Assembly: GCF_022682495.2 (NCBI RefSeq)
Contig: NC_071389.1
Span: 13,383,199 to 13,447,198 of the forward strand
DNA from: Desmodus rotundus
Taxonomy: Eukaryota > Chordata > Mammalia > Chiroptera > Phyllostomidae
Direction: 5' to 3'
Length of the DNA: 64,000 nucleotides
In this document: positions 22,676 to 33,800 of the stretch, in pieces
How the letters are laid out: each line of letters starts with the position of its first letter
Position numbering within the stretch: the stretch's first letter is position 1
Translations under genes and position numbers: made by a program
The notes under the pieces: generated by a model
The model's input: only the letters and a program-made list of their open reading frames with translations
What the model was told of the DNA's origin: nothing
Databases searched by the model: none

Positions 22676-25600
22676 GTCACACTATCAGGGACCCAAAGCT
22701 CCGGGGTGGTCCCTGCCCAGTGCAGAGACCCCTCTGGGTGCTCTGAGCTCAGGTAAGAAGGGCTTCCTGTTGGTGGGGGCGGGGGGAGAGGAAGAAGAAA
22801 AAGCACAGGCTGGACAGAGCCCCTGGAGGGCGGGCCTGGTCTTCACCATCTCTCTGTCCCCCATTTCCTGGTGTTTGGTACATGGATGGCGCACAGGGAA
22901 CGCCTGTTGTGTAAGCAAAACCGGGAGTGGAGCCGGGGTCTGTGGACGCCTGCGCCCCTGCTCCCTGCTGCGCCACAGAGCTGCCTAGGAGAAGATCCTG
23001 CAGCCCGAGGGGTGTCAGATGCAAGCGGACTTCCTAAACGTGATGTACGCCATGGTGTGGCCACGTGACTCAGTGGAGTCAGGGGCTTGTGCAGCATCAG
23101 CAGAACAGGTCATATCCATTGAGCCCTCCTTCTGTCGTGACCTGGTCTATTGGAGCAGGGAGGCCCGGCCTGGGGGAGCACGGCTCTCAGGCAGGGGGAG
23201 CAGAGAAAGGAGAGGAGGTGGCAAGTGCTTGGCCTCCCTGGTTTGGGTATGAGTAGCGGTAGTCCCACAGTGTCCGACTCTTGAGTAGCACTCTGCTATT
23301 TTCAGACCACTTTCATCTGCAATATTGATCCTCACGGAAATATGAAAGTTCAGAGTAGCATCTTCATCGTTATCCCTTTTAGAGTGAAGGAACTCAGACG
23401 CGGCCTCCTAGGTGGACTTAAGGGTCCTCAGCTAGTGAGAGGTGGAATTGCGGTCCGGCCTTCCAGCAGCCGCTGCAGGCTGTCCCCACCTCACTGCACT
23501 GTCCCTGTGTCTCTGCGGTCCCCGTGTTTCAGAGCCCTTCCCATCATCTACTTGCTTCACTCTGGCAGCGGTGTTCTGAGGCTGGAGGAGCATGAATTAC
23601 TATTTTGCCAATTAAGAAAGCAAGGTTCCAGGGGGCAGCATCACTCAGCCACGTGACGAGTCAGTAGCAGAACCGCAGCCAGCTCCAGCACTTCACCCGC
23701 TCCGCCCAGGAAAGCACCACCTCGGCCCGTGAGTGTGGGGACTTGGGCCCGGCCAGAGTCCTTGAGCCAGGCAGGGTTCCCTACTGCCCTGGACCAGGCC
23801 CTGCGCCCACATTCAGGTCACCTGATGATTGCCATGCAGTAGGACTCTGATGATGGACGGCCCATTCTGCGCTGTCCGGCGTGGGAGTCAATGATCAAAT
23901 GCGAGGTGGCTAATGAGACTGAGAATTTGCGTTTAAATTTGCGTTTGTGTGGCTGTCACATTGGATGAGGGTATCACATTGGACGAGGCTCGTATAGGAA
24001 GTGGCTGAGCTCAGATTCGAGCCAGGAATGTCAGACTCCAAAGCCGATGACATTTCCATGGGTGCCCGGTGTCAGGAGGGAAATGCCCTTGAGTGGAAAA
24101 CGCTGCTGCCAGGCTCTGAGTACTTACTTTCACTTCCACGGCCACCCCTGCCTTGTGCTCGACAGTCAGCGCCCTCACTCGTCTGGCCCTTCTCTGTCTT
24201 CACCCTCCTCATTGTCAGTTCCGTCTGTGGGGCCAGGGTCCTGACTTCCTTCGCGACTGTTGGTGACGCTAACTCAACCGTGACGTTACTGCTGTCCCAT
24301 TTTACAGAGGAGTCCTCGGAGCTCAAAGGGGTCGAGACACTCATCCAAGATCTTGCCAGGTTTGTCCACGGTCATCCAGCCTTTTGCTCCTGTTTCTCTC
24401 CAGCTCCAGACCAGAGCTAAGCTGAAATTAGGGGCAGAGAGGCAGCCAGGAAGCCCTCTCCCATCCACCATGTTTGAGAAGACGCTGCACTGAGCATGCT
24501 GCCCGGGCACAGCGGCACCCACACGGCACCCACACCGGGTGGGTGGCAGGGCCCCGGGGTGCTCTCAGGGGACAGGCTCATTTTTGTGTGTTTGCAGATT
24601 TCTAACAACTATTGTAGTAGGAAGTGCTGCCTCCATTGAACACATTTTTAAACAGCATCCCATAATCTTAAATGTGATGTTTATCTTGGAACTAACAAAA
24701 TTTGTGGCAATACGCCAGCGCATTTATAATGGAAAACCATGGGAAACTACATACATGCGTTACCACACATGAGCTGTGTGACCTCGGACAAGTCTCCGGC
24801 TGCACCCCAGGCCGTGGACTAAGTAACCTCTGAGGGCCCTTCTCCAGTGTTCTATGACAGACATAGCACAGGTTGTAGAGAAATCAGGATTCTGGGCCCG
24901 ACTCTGCCACTTTCACGGTGTGAGGCTTATCTCTGAGCCTCGGTTTCCTCACTGGCCATGGTGACCTGAGAGGCTTGTCAGCAGGCTCCGCACCCCAGCA
25001 GGACCTCACTGCTCACTGGGGAAAGAAACGTTGGAAGAACTCCCTGTCCTCGTCGAGTGGGAGGGGGAACGTGTCCACTCTGGGCCAAGACGCTGGCCCA
25101 GGTGCTGATAGTGGTACCAACAAGAGCCTCCTGTGGCTGTTTCCATCTGGGGCAGCCCTGCCTCCCCTGCCCCTTAGTAGGGGCTGGGGCCTCTGGGGCT
25201 ATGCCCGCCGCTGGCACAGCTGAGGGGAGCTGGCAGGGAAAGGCGACAGAAGCACCCGGGCTTGGCAGAGGGGAGCTTCCCAGTGCGGGTGGGGAGAGGC
25301 TGCCCTGGAGGACAGTCGGGCCTGGGACAGTGGCTCTGCCTTGCTGAGAGCCCTGGTCTGGAGCAAGGAGCCCAGGATGGCTGGAGGTCTGAGAGAGCTG
25401 TGAAGCCCCAGGGTCCAATGTCAGCCGTGCTGCTGCCCAATGCCCTGGCTTTGGGCACGCCCCCTGGCTCTCCGGGCCCTTGTTTCCTTATCTGTGAGCT
25501 GCGGGGAGTAGCAGTACCTCCTGCCTCTGGATTAGTAACTGCGACCCATGTTGGTCCTTACAGGGCGCCTGGCAGGAAGAGACGCAGTAAGTGCTTGTTA

Positions 25601-27074
25601 GCTTCCTGGGCCTAACCCCAGAAACCCAGCTGCTGCAGGAGGAGGCGGTGCTTCGAGTCCGGACTTGGGTGCCCACAGGGCAGTAGGAGGAGACAGTCTG
25701 TGTGGGGGCTCCGCTCCCGAGCTGTGGAGGCTGTCGCCTCAGAACAAAGAGGGAGAGGCGAGGCCTGAGGATGCCTCTGCGCCCCCAGTCATGCAGGTCA
25801 GGCCTGGCTGGCTGGGTGATCAAGGCCAGGTTTGTGGGGGCTTCCTCAGCCCACCACCAAGGAAGCCAGAGGAGATAGAATCCCCTGGATACAACAGGGC
25901 TCCCCCTAATTTTCTCGTCAGAAGCTTTTCCACAAGCATTCCTGGGGGGTGCAGACACAGGCTGCCAGGGAGGGAAGGGGGAGGTGACAAGGCTGAAAGG
26001 TCCCCAGCGTGAAATCCTGTTCACCCAGCCAAGCACACACACTCAGGGGCCAAGCTTACCTGCCCTGGCCGTCCTGCACGCCCCCGCGCCTCCTCCACCC
26101 GTGCCCTCGGCCAGCCTTTCCCACCCAGCGCTCCCCACCCTCCACGGCCCAGCCCCGTGTCTCTCACCCCAGAAAGTCGCCGTGCTCTCTCTCCTGTGGG
26201 TGCTGTTTCCAGCAGAGCACGTGCGGAGGAGATGAGCTCGGGGGCAGCCGGGGGCCCTGGAGGCCCCATGCTGGGAAGGAAGGCCCCAGGGGCTCCGGAG
26301 CTGTCTTCACAGACCTTTCCACTGTCAGAGGGATCTGCCCAGGACCCGATCCAACCGCATCCTGTGCACACTCCACCCCGCCCCCACCCACAGCGCCCTC
26401 CCGAGATAAAGTCCGGGCAGGGCCCTCCGAGATCTGCCCTCTGCCCTCTCCTCAGCCACATCACTCACCACCACCTGCCTCAGACTCCGCTCTCCTGGGG
26501 CTCAAACCTTCCACGCTCCGCTGGCCCCAGCTCTGGGCCCAGAAGGAAGAGCAGAACAGTGCCTGCTCCCCGAGCCTCTGGTGGGGCTGTCCCCAAGGCC
26601 CGTCCTTCCTGTTTTCCTGGACAACCCCTGCTTGTGCTTGAAGACATTCTAAGCTTCGACTCAGAGGCCACCTTTTTCAGGACGTCCTCCTTTGTGCTTG
26701 TGCTGAATCCCCCATCCTGGAGTTTAGCAGACACCGTAGCTGTGTGTGTGTGCCTGCCTCGCCACCAGCCCAGGCTGGGTCACAGTCGGCATCTGTGGGG
26801 GATTGACCACCCGACGGGCCCTCCCGGGGGCGGCCAGAGCAGCCCCACTGTGTGCCATTATCCCCGTTATCCAAGTGGAGGAACGGGGGCTCGGAGATGA
26901 AACGGGACTTACCGAGGTTCGGCTAGGAGACGGAACTGGGGCTGAAACCTGGTCCGAAGCCGGCGCCTCAGCTGCGCTGGGAGGGCCCTCCAGCAGGGAC
27001 ACACGGAGGCGGAGGATGTGAAATCGTGGCCTTTGGAGGCCTTCCCAACCCAGTGTTCTTGGATTCTACCGACA

Positions 27075-27335
27075 TTCCCAATAGTTCAGATGCCATCTTC
27101 TCAGAGAGACTTCCCTGTCCCTACTGCCTAAAACAGTCCCGTGTCACTCTCCATCCTTTCGCTGTCCTCTAATTTTCTTCCTGGCACTCCTCACCATCTA
27201 AAGAAATTACTCATTGGTCTGTCTCCTCGCCCGCTCCACCAGCGCTGCAGGGCGGGGCCCAGGCCCGTCTGGTTGGCTGTTGGACTCCCAGGGCCCAGCA
27301 GCAAATGTTTACTGAGCACATGACCACTTCCTGTG
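27075..27335 (+). repeat. L2-like LINE 3' end
   Basis: The landmarks are CTCAGAGAGACTTCCCTGTC and CAGCAGCAAATGTTTACTGA, in the usual L2 order. A reversed MIR follows at about 27335-27500. Confidence 0.6.
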
Positions 27336-28134
27336 TGCCTGGCAGGGGCTCAGCTCTTCACATCTGTCATCCACCCATCCTCCCAGCAACCCTCTGAGTA
27401 GGAGTCAGGCACGTTTTCCAGATGAGGACGTGTGGCCCGAGACAGGTTAGCTGGCTCGGGATAGCCGACAAGTGGCAGAGCCGGTGGCTGGGTTCACCTG
27501 ATTCCAGAGTCTGCACCCTTGGACCCTGGGCCACAAACGAGGAGCCGGCACCCACAGAGGTGCTGGCTGGCCCGGGGTCACCCAGCCAGCTTCAGCTGCA
27601 GACGTAGGCTTTGTTCTTCCCACAGCTCCCTGCTGGTTTCCCCTGCGGGCCGAAGGCGCGGAGCAGGTCATGTTTTCAGAATCTCATTCTGCCCTTCATT
27701 AAGCGCGGAATGACTGCCCCCTTCATCGTAGTCCACAGTCGGCGTCGCTTTTTCCCCTTTAAATGAGCGCACTCCCTCAGTGGCGGCCGCGTCATTGATT
27801 CTCTGGCCCCATCGCTGTTGAGGGCTTCAGGCCGAGGTCAGGACCCTCCGAGAGCCCTGGTGGGAGCCTCTCCAAGCTCCTGACCCACCTTGAAGTTGTT
27901 AGAACTCTCAGGCGTGTGCCTCCTCTTCGTCCTAAGGAACTCGTGGCCCGGGTGACACCAGGGGACCCAACTGTGAGCCTTCCCAACTGTGTCCCTGAGA
28001 CCTGAGTTCCAGTTTCCCCAACTCTGCCTTCTGGCCGTGTGAACTGGGACAAGTCCCTTCCCTTTGGGCCTCAGTCTCCCCACCGGTACCAGGGAGGTTC
28101 CAAGTCCTAGACACCTAATGGCTCTTCCAGCTCG

Positions 28135-28390
28135 GATGTTCTAGAACAGTGAGGTCCAATTAGAAATAGAATTTGAGCCACTGTGTAATTTCAAATTTGC
28201 TAATACCCATACTCAAAGGGTGAAAAAAAACAGGTGAAATGAATATAAATGGTGTACTTAATCCGTTACATCCAAATTATTTTCATTTTCACATGTGATC
28301 AGTATAAAAATACTAATGAGACAGTTCACATTTTCTCATACGCGGTCATCTCAGTTCAGACTACCTACACTTCAAGAGCTCAGGAGCCCC
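28135..28390. mobile_element. hAT-Charlie-like DNA transposon relic
   Basis: The stretch includes ACAGTGAGGTCCAATTAGAA, ACATGTGATCAGTATAAAAA, ATACTAATGAGACAGTTCAC and CACTTCAAGAGCTCAGGAGC. These resemble by eye a non-autonomous hAT (MER5/Charlie-type) element. No transposase is encoded. Confidence 0.45.
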
Positions 28391-29336
28391 GTATTGTGCT
28401 GGGCGGGAATCCTCACCTCCTCCCGCCCCAGCCTCCACTCTCACCTGCCCAGGACTGCCGCGGCTCCTGCCTGGGGCCGCTGGCCCCCTGTCTCTCCCAA
28501 TTCCTGCCCCCGGCCGAGTGCCAGCCTAGACTGCAGTCACAGGGCCCGTGACACCAAGAGTGTGCTCCTGGGCTGGCGGACTCCTGTGTGGCCTTGAGGG
28601 TGCACCAGCCAAAGCCGCTGCCCGGTAAGGCTTCCCCCCTGCCAGCAGGGGCAGAGGAGACCGAGGGCAAAGGGCACTGCCTTCCTCCTCCCCCAGGAGG
28701 GGCGCAGTGCGGGGAAGGGGTGTGGCGGACAGATCTCAGAACCCAGGTCCATTTTATCAGGTGTGTGTCCCTTCAGGTCAGACTCAACTGAGCCAGGTGC
28801 TGGGCTAAGCCCTTAATATAAACCATCTCTTTTTTACCTCCCAAGAGCCAGCTAAGAGGTGTGATATTCTGCTCCTGCTTTTTTACAGAAGAGGAAACTG
28901 GGACTCAGGCGAAGTGACTCTTTCCCTGGCTCCCAGGTCCCCCTTTCATTCTGTCTCCCCCTTCCTCTCTACGTGCGTAGTTGTGTGTGGTGGGGAGCTA
29001 CGCGGGAAACGATTCCCCTTCCCACACCCAGCCCTGGGGTTGAGCATTAAGCTCCTGTCGCTGGGGGTTGGGGCAGCGGGCGGAGGGTCAGAGCAGGGCT
29101 TCACCCTGCCCCTCTGGGTCAGCCACACGCAGGTGGGAGGAGCTGCAGGAGGAGGGTGGGGGCTGGAGACAGAGCCCCCTTCTCCCACCCCACGAAGTGC
29201 CCTGAACCCAGGCCCCCTCCTCAGCCCCTGGACCTTGCCTGTCTTGTTCCTTGCTGGGGCCCCTGGACCCCACACCCACCAGGCCTGGCACTAAGCAAGT
29301 AAGTGTGAATGGGCTGGATGAGCATTTCTCTCGGGG

Positions 29337-29815
29337 TCTCCTCTCTCCTCTTCCTCAGTCTGCCTCTCTTCGTCCCCCCCATCCATCTTTTCCTGCCTTC
29401 CACTGTCTTCCTGTGTCTCTCTCCACCTCTGTCCTCTGCTGTTAACGGTCCCCTCTGTTGGTCTGGTCTCTTTTGCTCTCTCCTTTGGTCTGCTTTTGGC
29501 TTGTCAGTCTCTGCCTCTCTGTCTCTTTCTTGTCCCCTCTGGGTCTTCTTATGGGTTCCCTTCCTGTCCCTGTTGTCCTCTGTGGCTCTGTCTCTCCCCA
29601 AGGCCCCTAACCTCACCCTCACTCCCCCACTCTCTTTCGCTCCTTCTCTCCAGTCTCCTCCCCCTTCCCTCTCCCTCTCTGTTTCTCCTCTGCTCTGGGA
29701 CCCCCTCCCTCCCCCTCCTGTCTCTCCCTGTCACTTGTTTATGCCTCTTCCCCCTGAGCTTCAGCGGAGCCCTGGCTCCTCTCCGCCTCCCTCTCTCCTC
29801 CCCTTCCCTCCTCGG
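29337..29815 (+). repeat. Long imperfect polypyrimidine tract
   Basis: About 480 bases are overwhelmingly C and T on the + strand, mostly CTCT, CCTC and TGTC units without a fixed period. Such strand asymmetry allows triplex (H-DNA) structures. Open frames across it are low-complexity artefacts. Confidence 0.75.
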
Positions 29816-29899
29816 GAAGGCAAGCGGCTGCGGTGGCAGCCAGTGAGAGGCCCCACCGGATGACAGCCGAGCCCAAGCATCCCTCGGAGCTGTCACCGA

Positions 29900-30005
29900 G
29901 GAAATCACACACCAGCGCCTGAAATTCAAATTAGAGTTTTGCTGAAGCTGCTAAAACTCATCAAATACTATCTTTGAAGTTCCCGAGCAAGCTGGCCATT
30001 GCTCT
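29900..30005. promoter_or_regulatory. Candidate conserved noncoding element
   Basis: An AT-rich, repeat-free block stands out sharply from GC-rich flanks. It contains a homeodomain core (CAAATTAGAG) and a TCF/LEF-like site (CTTTGAA at 29972-29978). Conservation itself cannot be tested here. Confidence 0.4.
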
Positions 30006-33000
30006 TAAACGAGTCCCGGTTGGAAAGGAGATGGTGGGCGGGGGGTTTGGGCAGGGCTACCATCCCAGGGCCTAGGAGTGGGACCCCCCTCTGCACACTC
30101 CTCCCCCCTGACATGTCCAGCACCCCCGTGGTCACCAGGGGCTCCCTCAGACCCTGCTCCCTGGGTCAGCACCAGCCTCACCTGGCCGACATCTGCTGCC
30201 CCCACCTCTTTCCAAGGGATCCCCGAACCACAGACAATGCGGGGGGAACCGTGAGCTTAGAAGCAGAGGCAGGAGCCCTGGTGGGCGGAGAGCCTGAGGC
30301 CGCGGCTCTGCTTGTCCAGGTCGGACTACCCAGGTCCTGTCCCTCTGCGGGTCCCTAGCCGTGTGAGGAGAGCACTGTCCCCATGCGTCCTGGACTCCTG
30401 TGTATGTCCCTGGAAGGGCACCTACCCATGGGGGGCGGGGGCGGGTGGGATTAAACGGGCCGCCTCAGGGGTAGCACCAGCGTGCTGCTGCTGCTCGGTA
30501 AATAGTCACGGTTACTGGAATAACGGCAACAGCACAAACCGGCGGGCCCACCATCCTCACCGCAGCTGGTACCCACCAGGCTTGGTCTGCAAGCTGCGTC
30601 ACTGTCACATCACTTCCTGTTGGGAACAGCCCTGCGGGGACGATGCTGCTAGCTTTATCCTCCCACCTCGCAGGTGAGGAAATGGCCGGAGAAGTTCAGT
30701 AGCTTGCTCACAGTTCCTTCCCACCGACGGTACCCCCCTCCTCCCCTCTTGGCGCTCCACAGGTCCCCAAACCCAGGGTCTGGAGTTTGTCCTGAACCTG
30801 CCCTTTGCCACCTGCTTGCACTTAAATTTCCCCCTGGTAACACTCTGCCCGCCTCCTGTCGGTTCGAGGCTTGGACGGAAGTGGCTTGATGGACAAGGGC
30901 CCGAGGACCCATCTCTATGCCCTCTGCCTGCCTGGGGTCACCAGCACGTCCAGCCAGGCCTGCCTGCTTTTTTCCATCACTATGTGTCCCCTCCCCGCAA
31001 AGGTCCCATCTGACCTTTTCCACCACAGGTAATCCTTTGGGGTTTCATCTCGTTACAAGCCGCCACCGGGCAGGCACAGACGGTTTTCTGCTTGGGAACT
31101 TTAAAATAAAAGCCCTGGCATCCTGCTTTCCGTTGACTGTAACAGATGACCCCTGGAAAAGGCAAAAGTAACTGAGCTGGGGACAGGAAGATTGAGCCCT
31201 GAGGCCCCTGGGAACGCCCACTGTGTTTGGAAAAGGTGCCCAGGAGGGAATAATGGCATTTGTCACACTGGCCCTGTGCCTGGCGCTTTGGCAGGATGGT
31301 CCCCCGCTGAGCACGCCTGTGGCACAATACGAGAAGCCCACTGTGTGAGAGCAGCAGGCCCTGGGCTCTCCGGGACAGGCGGCCAGGGGTAGGGCCTTAG
31401 CCCCAGGAACGGCTACTGTGGCAGGCGCTCCGGTGCCTGCAGAGCCAGGCGGGCACCTGTGGGAGCCACAGGAGCGGTGTTGGAACCTGCCAGCCCCGAG
31501 CTCCTCTGGGACCCTCCGCTCATTCAGCAAGTCCTTGGTGCTCCCTGTGCACCGGGCCCAGCCTCGGAGAAGACACCGAGCAGCCCTTTCGAGCTCTAGG
31601 TGCCTGGAGAAGAGCTCTGTGGGGGCAGAAGTTCAGGAGGCCAAAGGATAAGGACACACCCAACGCCGACAGGAACCAGGGATGGCTTTTTAGAGACCTG
31701 AAGGTTTAGTAAGTTGAAGTGAAGTTCACTGGGCAAAGGCATAGGGCAAGCGGAAGAGGAGAGCGCCCGCCGAGGGACTGGCAGGGGAAAGCCAGGGAGA
31801 CTACAGCCGGCTGGGGAAACTGGAAGTGAAGGGTGGTTACGGCCTAGAGCGGGGAAGTAGGAGTGGTGAGACCCATGGCTGAAGCTGTAAGCAAGAGCCA
31901 GGACCCAGAACTCTCTTGATGGGGAATTGACACAGAAGAAGGAATTTCTGAATGTTTCCTGAAAATTCGCACTTATAAGAGCAGGTAGTTAAGTTCAGAC
32001 TAGCCAACATTCCTACTACGTGAGCACCCACTGCGCGCCTTGTGCGTGGTGCTGTGTGAACGAAAATGACTGCCCACCGAGGAAGCACCCCTAACCGAGC
32101 CTCTCAGCCCTGAGTGCCCCGCAGGCTCTGAGCTCCCACAGCTGCCAGGCCACCATCCCTGGCTGGGCTGCAAGGACCACAGACTGGCCGACATACCTCC
32201 TGATTCAGACGGCCCCCACGGGCTGCTCTGGTGACTAGGACAAGACAGGGGCTTTTCATAGGAGGAACCTGACACCAAAGCGGGGGAGGAGGCCTTGCTC
32301 ACACAGGAGGCCAAGGTCACACGGCAGTCAGTGCCAAGGCCAGAACTCAGAGCCCAGCCTCCCCAGGCTTTGAATTTGACCAAGGGAGCCTCAGACAAAG
32401 CACAGGGTTCTCGGTCAGGACTTTTCCCTGACAGCCGACGCAACAGAACGTATTCAGTGAACACGTCTCTCTGACTCCTGCTGTGTGCCAGGCGCCGAAC
32501 TGTGCGTTTGAGGCTGTGCTGAGGGGTGGGGTGGGGCTGGGAGGGCGCCTATTCAATAGGACCTGACCCTCATCAAAGCAATTTTGGAAGGATGCAGGGG
32601 ACAAGTGCATGCTCTGCAAACAGAAAGTACAATCTGAATGAGGGAGAGGCCACCAGGATTGCAGACTGGGAGGGTACCCAGGCCCCCCACCCTGGACCCC
32701 AGTCTCCCCATCCTTAGCCTAAGGGAACTGCTAGAACCATCTCCCGGGGCCCCCATCCTACCCTTCTGCGCTGCTCGCTGAGCCTGGGTGAGTGTGCACG
32801 CGTTTACAGGCTTGTGCACGGCCCGCACGCACACGTGTGATGAGCAGGAGCTGCTGACAAGCGCCCCAGGTGTATCTCGGGCCGTTAAAGCTCCGTGTTT
32901 AATGGCTGGGGCCACAGTGGTCACGGTTGTCATCGGGGATTTCACGGTCTCGTTTACATCTTTAGCTTCCTTCTTCGAAGACAACTTCATCATCTCCAGC

Positions 33001-33786
33001 CCCCCAGTCCCTCCACGGCCGTGGGGGGAGGAGGGAGGGCCAGAGCGCTGAGCTCCCACAGTGGGGCTCAAAGCTCTGATTGGGGAACAAGCTGACAGAA
33101 GAAGCCCAAGCCCAGACTGAGGGCTGGGACAGGCCTCAGGCAGGGTTTGTGGGCCCCAGCCACTACATGCAACCAGCAAGCTGCAGGTGAGGTGGGGCCA
33201 AGAGGCTGATCTGAAAAGTGTGGAGATGGGGATCCAGGGACAAGCAGGAGGTGAGACCCAGAAGGCAGGTGGTCAGGCCTGGGAAAGGTCAGGAGCTCCA
33301 GGAGTTGCAGACGTGGGGTGAATTCCTGGCCCCACTGGGCAGAGCAGCACCTCCCTGCCTCCACTGAGAAGCCACCCAGAGCTCTCAGGGGCCTGGAGAC
33401 TGAGGGCTGCTGGGAGGGCTGGCCCCGGCTGGAGTATCACTGAGCAGGGCTGACACCCAGCCAACCCCGGAACAGCCCCCAGCAGCCGAGATATCACGGC
33501 AGGATGTGGTGGCAGTGCAGGTAGTCAGGATACTTGAATTCTTTGTTCATGCCAGCTCCTCACCTGTTGGCGCCCTGGAGCGTGCCATCCCCCTTTATAA
33601 AGCAGGTGACCATACGGCATCCCCAGTGGGGTGGGTGAGGTGGAGAAATAGGTACTCGCCACACTCTGCTCAGTGCCAGGAGGGGAGGAGGCGATACTAC
33701 CCAACACTTAGCACACGCCCCACACTCCTGGAGTCTGTCCCAGAGAACTGTGAGGGTTGGGGGACAATCAAGGGGCATGTGTGAGG

Positions 33787-33800
33787 GCACTAGGGGGCAC
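33787..33800 (+). promoter_or_regulatory. CTCF-like core motif between ZBTB40 and EPHA8
   Basis: GCACTAGGGGGCAC differs from the CTCF core CCASYAGRGGGCRS only at its first base. It lies in the intergenic region, where an insulator between two differently expressed genes would be expected. It is a motif match only. Confidence 0.4.

Larger units (their letters stand above)
18913..26000. other. Intergenic region, left part
   Basis: No gene could be supported. MIR-like copies were recognised at about 19130-19345 (+), 21760-21945 (-), 22490-22675 (+), 23280-23480 (-), 23560-23690 (-), 24775-24960 (+) and 25440-25600 (+). An AT-rich, repeat-free-looking block lies at 24585-24775. Nothing recognisable was seen in 19570-20640. 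Confidence 0.6.
26000..33780. other. Intergenic region, middle part
   Basis: No gene could be supported. The region is C-rich at 26030-26740. It holds an L2/MIR cluster (26850-27500), a hAT relic (28135-28390), a long pyrimidine tract (29337-29815) with an AT-rich block beside it (29900-30005), and MIR-like copies near 27950-28110 (+), 28790-28925 (-) and 30460-30720 (-). Long frames here lack homology I recognise. Confidence 0.6.

Noticed and set aside
26157..26900. 247-residue open frame on the + strand in intergenic DNA
   Set aside because: It lies in C-rich, stop-poor DNA, gives a low-complexity Pro/Ser/Gly product, runs into MIR sequence, and has no recognisable domain or splice support.
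29309..29863. 184-residue Ser/Leu/Pro-rich open frame
   Set aside because: It is a product of the polypyrimidine tract, with pure low complexity.
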